Origin: Pusillimonas sp. T7-7 | GTDB lineage: Bacteria; Pseudomonadota; Gammaproteobacteria; Burkholderiales; Burkholderiaceae_B | Length of the DNA: 64,000 bases | NCBI RefSeq assembly: GCF_000209655.1 | Contig: NC_015458.1 | Location: 3,782,001-3,846,000, forward strand | Direction of reading: 5' to 3' | In this document: piece after piece, positions 57,125 to 64,000 of the stretch | Layout of the letters: every line of letters starts with the position of its first letter | Numbering within the stretch: position 1 is the stretch's first letter | The notes under the pieces: generated by a model | Databases searched by the model: none | Told to the model about the DNA's origin: nothing | Seen by the model: the letters and a program-made list of their open reading frames with translations, nothing else | Program-made: the position numbers and the translations under genes

Positions 57125-57682
57125 ATGAGCAAAGAACACTACACCGTCGGCATAATCGTTGGCAGCAATCGCAGTGCATCCATCAACCGTGCGTTGGCGC
57201 AAGGGATCGCAAAGCTGAATGCGCCCACATTGCGCTTTCAAGACATCCGCATCGACGACCTGCCCGTGTACAACGGCGACCTTGAGGCGGCAAGACCTGA
57301 TGTTGTCAATCGTTTCACCGCTGCTGTGGCAGCCGTGGATGCAGTGCTGTTCGTGACGCCTGAACATAACCGTTCCATCCCCGCAGTCCTGAAAAGCGCC
57401 ATCGACTGGGGTTCGAAGCCCGCCGACAAGAATGTCTGGCGCGACAAGCCTGTTGCAATCAGTGGTGCTTCACCGGGCGCCATCGGCACGGCAGTGGGCC
57501 AGCAGCATCTACGTCAGGTCATGGGTATTCTGGGCGCCACGGTGCTGGGAGGCGAAGCTTATATTTCGCTCAAACCGGGACAGCTCGACGAAGACGGCAC
57601 GATAGCGGACGCCTCTTTGCGTGACTTTTTGCAGGCCTATATTGATCGCTTCGCCGTGCTGGTGGGCAAATTGGCGGGGTAG
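57125..57682 (+). CDS. NAD(P)H-dependent FMN reductase / quinone reductase
   Basis: This 185-residue flavodoxin-fold protein of the ChrR/YieF/SsuE-related group has IIVGSNRSASINRALAQGI for FMN phosphate binding. TPEHNRSIPAVLKSAIDWGS and PVAISGASPGAIGTAVGQQ are the family's second and third flavin motifs. It reduces FMN, quinones or chromate-like oxidants. I chose the ATG at 57125 as the family start; the frame upstream has no family similarity. It is convergent with an EamA transporter. Confidence 0.9.
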   Translation: MSKEHYTVGIIVGSNRSASINRALAQGIAKLNAPTLRFQDIRIDDLPVYNGDLEAARPDVVNRFTAAVAAVDAVLFVTPEHNRSIPAVLKSAIDWGSKPADKNVWRDKPVAISGASPGAIGTAVGQQHLRQVMGILGATVLGGEAYISLKPGQLDEDGTIADASLRDFLQAYIDRFAVLVGKLAG

Positions 57683-57692
57683 CGTCCAGGAG

Positions 57693-58574
57693 TCAGGATT
57701 TGCGCATGACCAGGTAAATGCCCGCAACGGCCAGCACCATGCCTGGCCAGGCCAGCACGGGAATGGCCTCGCCCAGTATGGGAAAGGCAAGCAGGGCGGT
57801 GGTGGGCGGCACCAGGCAGAATAGGGCGGAAACACGCGATGCCTCGCCGCGCCGGACCATGGCCAGCAGCAAGGAAATGGCAATGATGGAATTGCCTACG
57901 ACCAGATAGGCCAGGGAAGCAAACAGGCCTATGGTCCATTGCACCTGCATGGGTTCCAGCAAAAAAGCCAGGGGTGCGGCAACGGCCAGCCCGACGGTGT
58001 ACTGAATCATATTCGCCGAGATGGGGTGCACCTCGGTGCCGTAGCGTTTTTCCCATAAAGTGCCTCCCGTCATGCAAAGCAGGGCCAGCACGCCGTACAG
58101 CAACCCGGCTGTCGAGGCGACTTCTACCGCAGACTTGGCAAAAATGACGATGCCCGCACCCACGACGCCCATCAACAATCCGGCCCAGCGTATGGCGCCG
58201 ACGCGTTCAGACGCGATGGCGGGAGCAAGCAGACCCACCAACAAAGGTTGCTGGGCGGTGATGATGGCCAGGGCGCCAGCCGATACGCCTTGTTTCAAGC
58301 TCAGATAGGCAAATGAGAAGTAGCCAGCCTGCACCAGCAGCCCCACAATCGACAGATGCATCCAGACTTGGGGCGTGGCCGGCAACGGAGGACGAAGCCA
58401 CAGGCAGGGGATGGCAAGAATCGCCACGACGCAGGCGTAGCGCAGCGCTAAAAATGTAAATGGGTCGGCGTAGGCCAGCCCCAGTTTCAGGAAGATGAAG
58501 CCGAAGGACCATAGCAACAGGAAGAGCGCGGGTGCAGCCGCAAGCCACAGCGGCGTTCCCTGTGAAGTCGGCAT
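57693..58574 (-). CDS. EamA-family (DMT) transporter
   Basis: This 293-residue inner-membrane protein has about ten spans and two EamA repeats, starting LWLAAAPALFLLLWSFGFIF with FLALRYACVVAILAIPCL. The second repeat includes GLLMGVVGAGIVIF and VGNSIIAISLLLAMVRRGEASRVSAL. ATG 58574 is chosen because longer frames lie inside the neighbouring DUF2214 gene. It exports or imports an unknown metabolite. The gene starts just after the DUF2214 stop region with a small overlap of no clear meaning. Confidence 0.88.
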   Translation of the reverse strand: MPTSQGTPLWLAAAPALFLLLWSFGFIFLKLGLAYADPFTFLALRYACVVAILAIPCLWLRPPLPATPQVWMHLSIVGLLVQAGYFSFAYLSLKQGVSAGALAIITAQQPLLVGLLAPAIASERVGAIRWAGLLMGVVGAGIVIFAKSAVEVASTAGLLYGVLALLCMTGGTLWEKRYGTEVHPISANMIQYTVGLAVAAPLAFLLEPMQVQWTIGLFASLAYLVVGNSIIAISLLLAMVRRGEASRVSALFCLVPPTTALLAFPILGEAIPVLAWPGMVLAVAGIYLVMRKS

Positions 58575-58611
58575 CAGCTTGGCCGGAATAACGGCAGCCG
58601 GCGTGCTCGGA

Positions 58612-59064
58612 TCAAGCCAGGCTGCCCACGCCGCGCGCCATGAGCGCCGCACAGAGAATCAGTGCCGCCAGGGCGATCAGTTCGAGCTTGATAGTGCGGC
58701 GCAACTGTTGCATTTTTTGGGGTGAGGGGGCAGGCGCCCGGCCGGCTTTGATTTCGGATCGCCACGACAGGAATTCTTTGGTTGGCTGTATGGACAGTAT
58801 GCCGATAAGTACGAACAGAGCCAGTTTCAGCAGGAAAGGAATGTTGCTGAAGTAAAACGCAGCGCCTTTCTCAAAATAGAAAACGCGCAGCAGGCCAATG
58901 ATCAGCACGGCGCCCGCCATTGCGCCAAAAATCATATCGGCAAACACCAGCTTGCGGGCCAGGGAGACGGTCAGGTGCTCACGCGTTAACGTAAACTCGA
59001 CCGCCAGGGCGGCGACCAGGGCAAAAGCGGCAAAGTGGTGCAGGAAAGCAAATAATGAGCTCAA
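58612..59064 (-). CDS. DUF2214 family membrane protein
   Basis: This 150-residue membrane protein has four predicted spans (FAFLHHFAAFALVAALAVEF, LVFADMIFGAMAGAVLIIGLL, IPFLLKLALFVLIGILSI, LELIALAALILCAALMA). HHFAAF and the EF...L pattern at the start fit DUF2214. The start is a TTG at 59064, supported by AAGGA six bases upstream. The family's role is unknown. It is followed by the EamA gene on the same strand. Confidence 0.82.
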   Translation of the reverse strand: MSSLFAFLHHFAAFALVAALAVEFTLTREHLTVSLARKLVFADMIFGAMAGAVLIIGLLRVFYFEKGAAFYFSNIPFLLKLALFVLIGILSIQPTKEFLSWRSEIKAGRAPAPSPQKMQQLRRTIKLELIALAALILCAALMARGVGSLA

Positions 59065-59155
59065 GGTGCTTCCTTTATAACGAGTGCAGGCAAGGGGTTA
59101 TGATCAGGCATTCTGAACCTCGTCGCAAGACATTCAAAGAAAATAAAGCAGCAGG

Positions 59156-60382
59156 ATGGCATCCACACAACCCCGCGCCGAAAGCGTCCCTGTCTCATCG
59201 TCGCCTCGTAGCCGAGTGGCGACGATATTGTTGGGTTTCAGCCTGATGCTGATCGCTTTCAATTTGCGGCCCCTGTTTGCCAGCCTGTCTGTGTTATTGC
59301 CCGATGTGCTGCAACAAACCGGCTTGTCATCCGCCGGCGCTGGCTATCTGACGACATTGCCGGTGCTGTGCCTGGGTGTTTTTGCGCCTTTGGCGCCAAA
59401 AATAGCGGAAAGAATCGGGCCGGAACGCACGCTGCTGCTTGTGTTGCTGGTGCTGATGGCGGGAACGGCGCTGCGTGGGGTGGGGAATATGCCAGCGCTG
59501 TTTCTGGGCTCAGCCTTGGCGGGGGCGGCGATCGCCACGGGCAATGTCTTGCTGCCCAGCGTGGTCAAGCGTGATTTTTCCGGCCAAGCCGCCCTGATGA
59601 CGGGCCTCTACACCATGGCCTTGTGTGGCGGTGCTGCTTCGGCGGCAGCCTTGACGCTGCCTATAGCGCATGTTTTCGATGGTTCCTGGCGGGTGGGCCT
59701 GGCGGTTTGGGCGGTACCCGCCGCGCTGGTGGCATTGATCTGGGCGCCGCAAGCTCTGCGGATGCGCTCAGTGTCCGGGCGAACACGACGTCCGGCAAGC
59801 AGTTTGTGGCGTGATCCGCTGGCCTGGCATGTAACCTTTTTTATGGGCCTGCAGTCTGCCCTGGCGTATTGCGTGATGGGCTGGATGGCGCCCATCCTGC
59901 GGGCTCGTGGCCTGGATGGCATCGAGGCGGGACTGGTTGCATCGGTATCCATCATGGTGCAGGTTGTGACGTGTCTGCTGGTGCCTGCCCTGGCATTGCG
60001 ATTCAAAGATCAGAAATGGATTAATGTGAGCCTGGGCATGGTCGCCGCCATCGGGCTTCTAGGCATGCTGTACGCCCCCTTATCCACCGTCTGGGGATGG
60101 GCGGTATTCCAGGGTATAGGGCAGGGCGGCTTGTTCGCCATGGCCATGATGGTCATTGTGCTGCGATCGCCCGATTCGCACGTGGCGGCGCGTTTGTCCG
60201 GCATGGCCCAGGGGGTCGGCTATGTGCTGGCGGCATTTGGCCCCTTGCTGGTCGGGCTGCTGCACAGCCTGACGGGCAGCTACGATGCAAGCGGGTGGTT
60301 GTTCATGGTGCTGGGGCTATTGGTTGCCTTGAACGGCTGGGGCGCCGGCCGGGCCTTGTTGGTGCAGGACTTGCCCCTGTAA
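59156..60382 (+). CDS. CynX/NimT-type MFS transporter
   Basis: This 408-residue major facilitator has twelve predicted spans and starts near FSLMLIAFNLRPLFASLSVLL, the CynX/YycB-type signature. PKIAERIGPERTLLLVLLVL and GNVLLPSVVKRDF follow. The CynX group handles cyanate, nitroimidazoles or other small compounds; the substrate is unknown here. It ends at a hairpin terminator at 60481 and is divergent from DUF2214. Confidence 0.9.
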   Translation: MASTQPRAESVPVSSSPRSRVATILLGFSLMLIAFNLRPLFASLSVLLPDVLQQTGLSSAGAGYLTTLPVLCLGVFAPLAPKIAERIGPERTLLLVLLVLMAGTALRGVGNMPALFLGSALAGAAIATGNVLLPSVVKRDFSGQAALMTGLYTMALCGGAASAAALTLPIAHVFDGSWRVGLAVWAVPAALVALIWAPQALRMRSVSGRTRRPASSLWRDPLAWHVTFFMGLQSALAYCVMGWMAPILRARGLDGIEAGLVASVSIMVQVVTCLLVPALALRFKDQKWINVSLGMVAAIGLLGMLYAPLSTVWGWAVFQGIGQGGLFAMAMMVIVLRSPDSHVAARLSGMAQGVGYVLAAFGPLLVGLLHSLTGSYDASGWLFMVLGLLVALNGWGAGRALLVQDLPL

Positions 60383-60480
60383 TGTAGGGGTTGTAAACTA
60401 TCTTGGTCGTCTATGTTTTGGCGGCGCGTATTCGGCTGAAGCAGCTTGATGTTATTTTGCTCTTGGCCCCATACAGCAAG

Positions 60481-60504
60481 CACGGAGTCGCCTCCGTGTT
60501 TTTT
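60481..60504 (+). terminator. Terminator upstream of ahpC
   Basis: A 7-bp stem (CACGGAG and CTCCGTG) with TCGC loop is followed by a T6 run. It insulates the transporter gene from the ahpC promoter. Confidence 0.85.
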
Positions 60505-60516
60505 CGGGTCTACGTA

Positions 60517-60553
60517 ATAGAGTAAGGCTATTGGATTAATAATATTAATCAAT
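60517..60553 (+). promoter_or_regulatory. OxyR binding site of ahpCF
   Basis: Four tetrads with exact 7-bp spacing are seen: ATAG-7-CTAT-7-ATAA-7-CAAT. The OxyR consensus is ATAG-7-CTAT-7-ATAG-7-CTAT, so 14 of 16 bases match (both mismatches in the right half). The site ends directly at the -35 box, the usual place for OxyR activation. Confidence 0.85.
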
Positions 60554-60582
60554 TTTACAAATCAATAGTGAGTGCCTATACT
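60554..60582 (+). promoter_or_regulatory. Sigma70 promoter of ahpC
   Basis: -35 TTTACA (60554-60559) and -10 TATACT (60577-60582) are separated by 17 bp, just downstream of the OxyR site. The start codon lies 46 bp after the -10 box. Confidence 0.8.
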
Positions 60583-60627
60583 GATGACTTGTACAGATTT
60601 TTCAACCCTTTCAGACAAGGAAACGCA

Positions 60628-61191
60628 ATGTCCCTGATCAACACCAAAATCAAACCATTTAAAGCAACCGCATACCACAATGGCAAGTTCGTTGACGTCA
60701 GCGACGAATCCGTAGCGGGAAAATGGTCGGTTTTCGTTTTCTACCCTGCCGACTTTACATTCGTGTGCCCAACCGAACTGGAAGACTTGGCCGAGCAATA
60801 CGCTGAATTCCAGAAGCACGGCGTCGAAATCTACAGCGTTTCGACCGATACGCATTTCTCGCACAAAGCATGGCACGACACTTCCGATGCTATCGGCAAA
60901 GTGACTTACCCCATGATCGCCGACCCCACCCATGTTCTGGCCAAGAACTTCGAAGTTCTGATTGAAGAAGAAGGCGTGGCTCTGCGCGGTACTTTCGTGG
61001 TCAACCCAGAAGGCGAAATCAAGGTCATGGAAGTCCACGACAACGGTATTGGCCGCGTTGCGTCCGAACTGCTGCGCAAGGTCAAGGCCGCTCAATACAT
61101 CGCCGCTCATCCCGGTGAAGTTTGCCCCGCCAAATGGGAAGAAGGCGCCAAGACCCTGACTCCTTCGCTCGACCTGGTCGGCAAAATCTAA
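60628..61191 (+). CDS. ahpC: Alkyl hydroperoxide reductase subunit C
   Basis: This is a 187-residue 2-Cys peroxiredoxin. The ATG at 60628 gives [20 protein letters not shown] with AAGG upstream. The peroxidatic Cys is in [12 protein letters not shown] (residue 47) and the resolving Cys in PGEVCPAKW (near 166). It detoxifies H2O2 and organic peroxides with AhpF as reductant. It is the first gene of ahpCF, with ahpF 108 bp downstream. Confidence 0.97.
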   Translation: MSLINTKIKPFKATAYHNGKFVDVSDESVAGKWSVFVFYPADFTFVCPTELEDLAEQYAEFQKHGVEIYSVSTDTHFSHKAWHDTSDAIGKVTYPMIADPTHVLAKNFEVLIEEEGVALRGTFVVNPEGEIKVMEVHDNGIGRVASELLRKVKAAQYIAAHPGEVCPAKWEEGAKTLTPSLDLVGKI

Positions 61192-61299
61192 GTAAACGCT
61201 CGCTTGCGATAAGCGGGTACGTTATATAGCCGCTGCGTACGGGCCATGAGCTTGTATGCAGCTCTCCAGAAATTCCTCTTATCATGAAGGTGACTCGTT

Positions 61300-62898
61300 A
61301 TGTTGGATGCAAATCTTAAAACCCAGTTGAAATCCTATATGGAAATGGTCTCGCAACCCATCGAGATCGTGGCGTGCCTGGACGATGGCGCCAAGTCCCG
61401 TGAATTGCGTGAACTGCTCCAGGAAATCGAAGGGATGTCGGACAAGATTTCGCTGACCGAACGTAACGACAGCGACGAGCGCAAGCCATCGTTCACCATC
61501 AACCGCAGCGGCACCGACATCAGTGTGCGCTTTGCGGGCATCCCCATGGGTCACGAATTTACATCGCTGGTGCTGGCATTGCTGCAAGTTGGCGGCCATG
61601 CCATCAAGCTGGACGAGTCCGTGATCGAACAAATTCGCAATCTTGATGGCGACTTCAAGTTTGAAACCTATTTTTCCTTGTCCTGCCAGAACTGCCCTGA
61701 CGTGGTTCAGGCACTGAACGTCATGTCCATCATCAACCCGCGTATTCAGCACGTGGCCATCGATGGCGCCTTGTTCCAGGACGAAGTCGACGCGCGACAA
61801 ATCATGTCTGTGCCGACCATGTTCCTGAATGGCGAAGTGTTCGGGCAAGGCCGCTCCAGCGTCGAGGAAATCCTGGCCAGGCTGGATACTGGCGCCGCAG
61901 CACGCCGGGCTGAAGAAATCAGCGCCAAGGAAGCCTACGATGTACTGATTGTCGGTGGCGGTCCCGCCGGCGCGGCGGCAGCCGTTTATGCCGCTCGCAA
62001 GGGCATACGCACAGGTATCGTGGCTGAACGTTTTGGCGGGCAGGTGCTCGACACCATGGCCATCGAAAACTTCATTTCGGTGAAAGAAACTGAAGGGCCC
62101 AAGTTCGCGGCAGCGCTGGAGCAGCACGTCAAGGATTACGACGTTGACATCATGAACCTGCAAAAGGCCCAGGCGCTGGTGCCTGGCAAGGGCTTGACCG
62201 AAGTCCGTCTGGCCGATGGCGGTGTCGTGAAAGGCAAGACTGTCATTCTGGCAACCGGCGCGCGCTGGCGCGAAATCAACGTGCCCGGCGAGCGCGAATA
62301 CCGCAACAACGGTGTGGCCTACTGCCCGCACTGCGATGGTCCTTTGTTCAAGGGCAAGCGTGTGGCAGTTATTGGCGGTGGCAACTCCGGTGTTGAAGCG
62401 GCCATTGATCTGGCCGGCCTGGTCGCGCATGTAACGCTTATTGAGTTTGGCGATGCCTTGCGTGCCGATGCCGTGTTGCAGCGCAAGCTGCGCAGCCTGT
62501 CCAACGTGACCGTCATCATGTCGGCCCAAACCACCGAAATCCATGGCGATGGCAAGAAGGTCAATGGTCTGTCTTATAAAGACCGGACCACTGGCGAAAC
62601 GCTTAAAGTCGAACTGGAGGGTGTTTTCGTCCAGATCGGTCTGGTGCCCAATACCGAATGGCTGAAAGACACGCTGGCCTTGTCGCGTCATGGTGAAATC
62701 GAAATCGACGCCAAGGGGAAGACCTCCTTGCCCGGCGTATTTGCCGCCGGCGATTGCACCACCGTGCCTTACAAGCAGATCGTGATTTCGGCTGGCGACG
62801 GCGCCAAGGCGGCGCTCAGTGCCTTTGATCATCTGATACGCACTTCGGTGTCGGATGTTGACGAAACCGAGACAGTTCTTGAAACCGTGTCAGCCTGA
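61300..62898 (+). CDS. ahpF: Alkyl hydroperoxide reductase subunit F
   Basis: This is a 532-residue NADH:peroxiredoxin reductase. The N-terminal double thioredoxin fold carries [13 protein letters not shown]. The thioredoxin-reductase-like part has FAD motif [20 protein letters not shown], redox pair [17 protein letters not shown] motif [19 protein letters not shown] and the final [17 protein letters not shown]. It recycles AhpC. It is probably co-transcribed with ahpC from the OxyR-controlled promoter, and is followed by a strong terminator. Confidence 0.97.
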   Translation: MLDANLKTQLKSYMEMVSQPIEIVACLDDGAKSRELRELLQEIEGMSDKISLTERNDSDERKPSFTINRSGTDISVRFAGIPMGHEFTSLVLALLQVGGHAIKLDESVIEQIRNLDGDFKFETYFSLSCQNCPDVVQALNVMSIINPRIQHVAIDGALFQDEVDARQIMSVPTMFLNGEVFGQGRSSVEEILARLDTGAAARRAEEISAKEAYDVLIVGGGPAGAAAAVYAARKGIRTGIVAERFGGQVLDTMAIENFISVKETEGPKFAAALEQHVKDYDVDIMNLQKAQALVPGKGLTEVRLADGGVVKGKTVILATGARWREINVPGEREYRNNGVAYCPHCDGPLFKGKRVAVIGGGNSGVEAAIDLAGLVAHVTLIEFGDALRADAVLQRKLRSLSNVTVIMSAQTTEIHGDGKKVNGLSYKDRTTGETLKVELEGVFVQIGLVPNTEWLKDTLALSRHGEIEIDAKGKTSLPGVFAAGDCTTVPYKQIVISAGDGAKAALSAFDHLIRTSVSDVDETETVLETVSA

Positions 62899-62930
62899 GG
62901 CCCCGCAGCCTAAGGCTTTGTCCTGACCCT

Positions 62931-62967
62931 GATCCCCGCAAGGCGTGCGCCTTTGCGGGGATTTTTC
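62931..62967 (+). terminator. Terminator of ahpCF
   Basis: ATCCCCGCAAGGC pairs with GCCTTTGCGGGGAT around a GTGC loop (one bulged T) and is followed by a T5 run, 33 bp after the ahpF stop. Confidence 0.9.
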
Positions 62968-63083
62968 TTTCTGCTGATTGCTGCTGGCGCAAAGCCTGCC
63001 GGCGACGGATACGCCGGCTGCTGTGTTCATACATTAAAATCGGTCATCACTTTGATTAAATGAATGAAAAGGACCCACCGGAC

Positions 63084-64000
63084 ATGGATGAAAAAATCAG
63101 AATTGGAATCGTCGGTTACGGAAACCTCGGGCGTGGCGTGGAACATGCCATTGCACAAAATCCCGACATGGCGCTGGTGGGTGTTTTCAGCCGCCGTGAT
63201 CCAGCCAGTGTGCAAACCTTGAAGGGTGTTCCGGTCCATCCGCTGGCGAATATTGGTGATTTCAAGAACGATATCGATGTCCTGATTTTGTGCGGCGGTT
63301 CCAAGAACGACTTGCCCGAGCAGGGGCCTGCTCTGGCTGCGCTGTTCAATACGGTAGACAGCTACGATACCCACGCCAAAATTCCTGAATATTTCGATGC
63401 GGTCAATAAATCTGCCGAGTCGGGCGACAACATTGCACTGATTTCGGTAGGCTGGGATCCGGGCCTGTTTTCATTGAACCGTTTGTTTGGCGAAGCGGTG
63501 CTGCCGCAGGGCGCTACCTATACCTTTTGGGGCAAGGGGCTGAGCCAGGGGCATTCCGATGCCGTGCGCCGGGTAGCGGGGGTCAAGGCGGCTGTGCAAT
63601 ACACCATACCTGCGGCCGATGCCGTCGAGCAGGTGCGCAGCGGGTCACTGCCCAGCCTGTCGACGCGTCAGAAGCATACGCGTGAATGCTTTGTTGTTCT
63701 TGAATCAGGTGCGGATGCGGTCCAGGTCGAGCAGGCTATTGTGACCATGCCGGATTACTTTGCCGACTACGATACCAGCGTCAACTTCATCAGCGAAGCA
63801 GAACTGAAGCGTGATCATGCGGCCATGCCTCACGGCGGCTTCGTGATCCGCAGCGGTAAAACCGGCCAGGGTTCAACCCAGGTCATTGAGTATTCGCTGA
63901 AACTGGAAAGCAATCCGGAGTTCACCTCCAGTGTGTTGGTGGCGTATGCCCGTGCGGTGTTCCGGCTGAGTGGTCAGGGGCAGACTGGCGCCAGAACCGT
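63084..64000 (+). CDS. ddh: meso-diaminopimelate D-dehydrogenase (partial)
   Basis: The frame from the ATG at 63084 (AAGGA ten bases upstream) stays open to the window edge, giving 305 residues of a protein normally about 320-330 long. It starts with the NADPH motif IRIGIVGYGNLGRGVE, then VGVFSRRDP, DVLILCGGSKNDLPEQGP, DSYDTHAKIPEYFDAVN, SVGWDPGLFSLNRLFGE and FWGKGLSQGHSDAVRRV. These are hallmarks of meso-DAP dehydrogenase, which makes DAP from tetrahydrodipicolinate in one step, an alternative lysine/peptidoglycan route. The 3' end is outside the window. Confidence 0.93.
   Translation, partial: MDEKIRIGIVGYGNLGRGVEHAIAQNPDMALVGVFSRRDPASVQTLKGVPVHPLANIGDFKNDIDVLILCGGSKNDLPEQGPALAALFNTVDSYDTHAKIPEYFDAVNKSAESGDNIALISVGWDPGLFSLNRLFGEAVLPQGATYTFWGKGLSQGHSDAVRRVAGVKAAVQYTIPAADAVEQVRSGSLPSLSTRQKHTRECFVVLESGADAVQVEQAIVTMPDYFADYDTSVNFISEAELKRDHAAMPHGGFVIRSGKTGQGSTQVIEYSLKLESNPEFTSSVLVAYARAVFRLSGQGQTGART

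Noticed and set aside
61282..62832. A 516-codon open frame antisense to ahpF
   Set aside because: It mirrors ahpF over its full length, has no recognisable family motifs and no ribosome site. Long antisense frames are common opposite highly expressed GC-rich genes.

Overview
The window looks like a chromosomal piece of a betaproteobacterium of the order Burkholderiales, most likely family Alcaligenaceae (Bordetella/Pusillimonas/Achromobacter relatives). This rests on the orphan Bug/TctC-type receptors, the gene order ribB-ribH-nusB-thiL-pgpA-pncC, a CIRCE-controlled groESL, a meso-diaminopimelate dehydrogenase and the moderately GC-rich coding style. No rRNA, tRNA, CRISPR array, insertion sequence or phage gene was recognised. 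Functions are family assignments read from motifs; no database search was possible.

Layout. (1) 0-11.4 kb is a catabolic accessory region for organic and sugar acids: a VOC-protein remnant, a sulfatase/phosphonate-monoester-hydrolase-like enzyme with a Bug receptor and MarR regulator, a DapA/KDGDH-like aldolase, a ThDP enzyme, a second Bug receptor, a LysR regulator, an FMN hydroxyacid oxidase and a galactarate dehydratase (GarD). (2) 11.5-16.1 kb has an unknown membrane protein, a patatin-like phospholipase and a TonB siderophore receptor behind a Fur-like site. (3) 16.1-20.3 kb is a reverse-strand 3-hydroxyanthranilate/2-aminomuconate operon (nbaE-F-C-D type) followed by a thiopurine methyltransferase. 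(4) 20.4-31.1 kb is mostly housekeeping: pntB/pntAB/pntAA, yidB-like, metY, asmA-like, ferredoxin, coaD, rsmD, ftsY. (5) 31.2-36.7 kb carries a shortened CYTH-CHAD protein and a phosphonate-type ABC transporter (phnD-C-E-E) with an IclR regulator. (6) 36.7-42.4 kb holds a direct repeat, ribB (with a degenerate RibA half), ribH, nusB, thiL, pgpA, pncC, pyrF and dgkA. (7) 42.6-44.7 kb is groES-groEL with a CIRCE operator and sigma70 promoter.

(8) 44.7-56.5 kb is the most unusual part. It starts with a three-gene operon of a small Tat-signal protein, a LodA-like protein (family of cysteine tryptophylquinone oxidases) and a LodB-like flavoprotein. Next come a PadR/NfeR-like regulator and a siderophore-interacting ferric reductase behind a palindromic promoter. 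A second iron cluster follows: FMN oxidase, PiuC-type dioxygenase, PiuA/Fiu-type receptor with a Fur-like site, and a divergent OmpR-type two-component system. (9) 56.5-64 kb holds a glycine-zipper lipoprotein, an FMN reductase, two small transport/membrane genes, a CynX-type MFS transporter, ahpC-ahpF behind a near-consensus OxyR site, and the start of ddh, which runs off the window.

Two themes recur: iron and oxidative-stress handling (two TonB receptors, PiuC, ferric reductase, AhpCF) and catabolism of carboxylic acids (Bug receptors, GarD, hydroxyacid oxidases, aminomuconate pathway). The best candidate for an undescribed system is the Tat-small-protein/LodA-like/LodB-like operon at 44.7-48.2 kb. 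Its LodA-like protein appears to have Thr where the cofactor cysteine would be expected.
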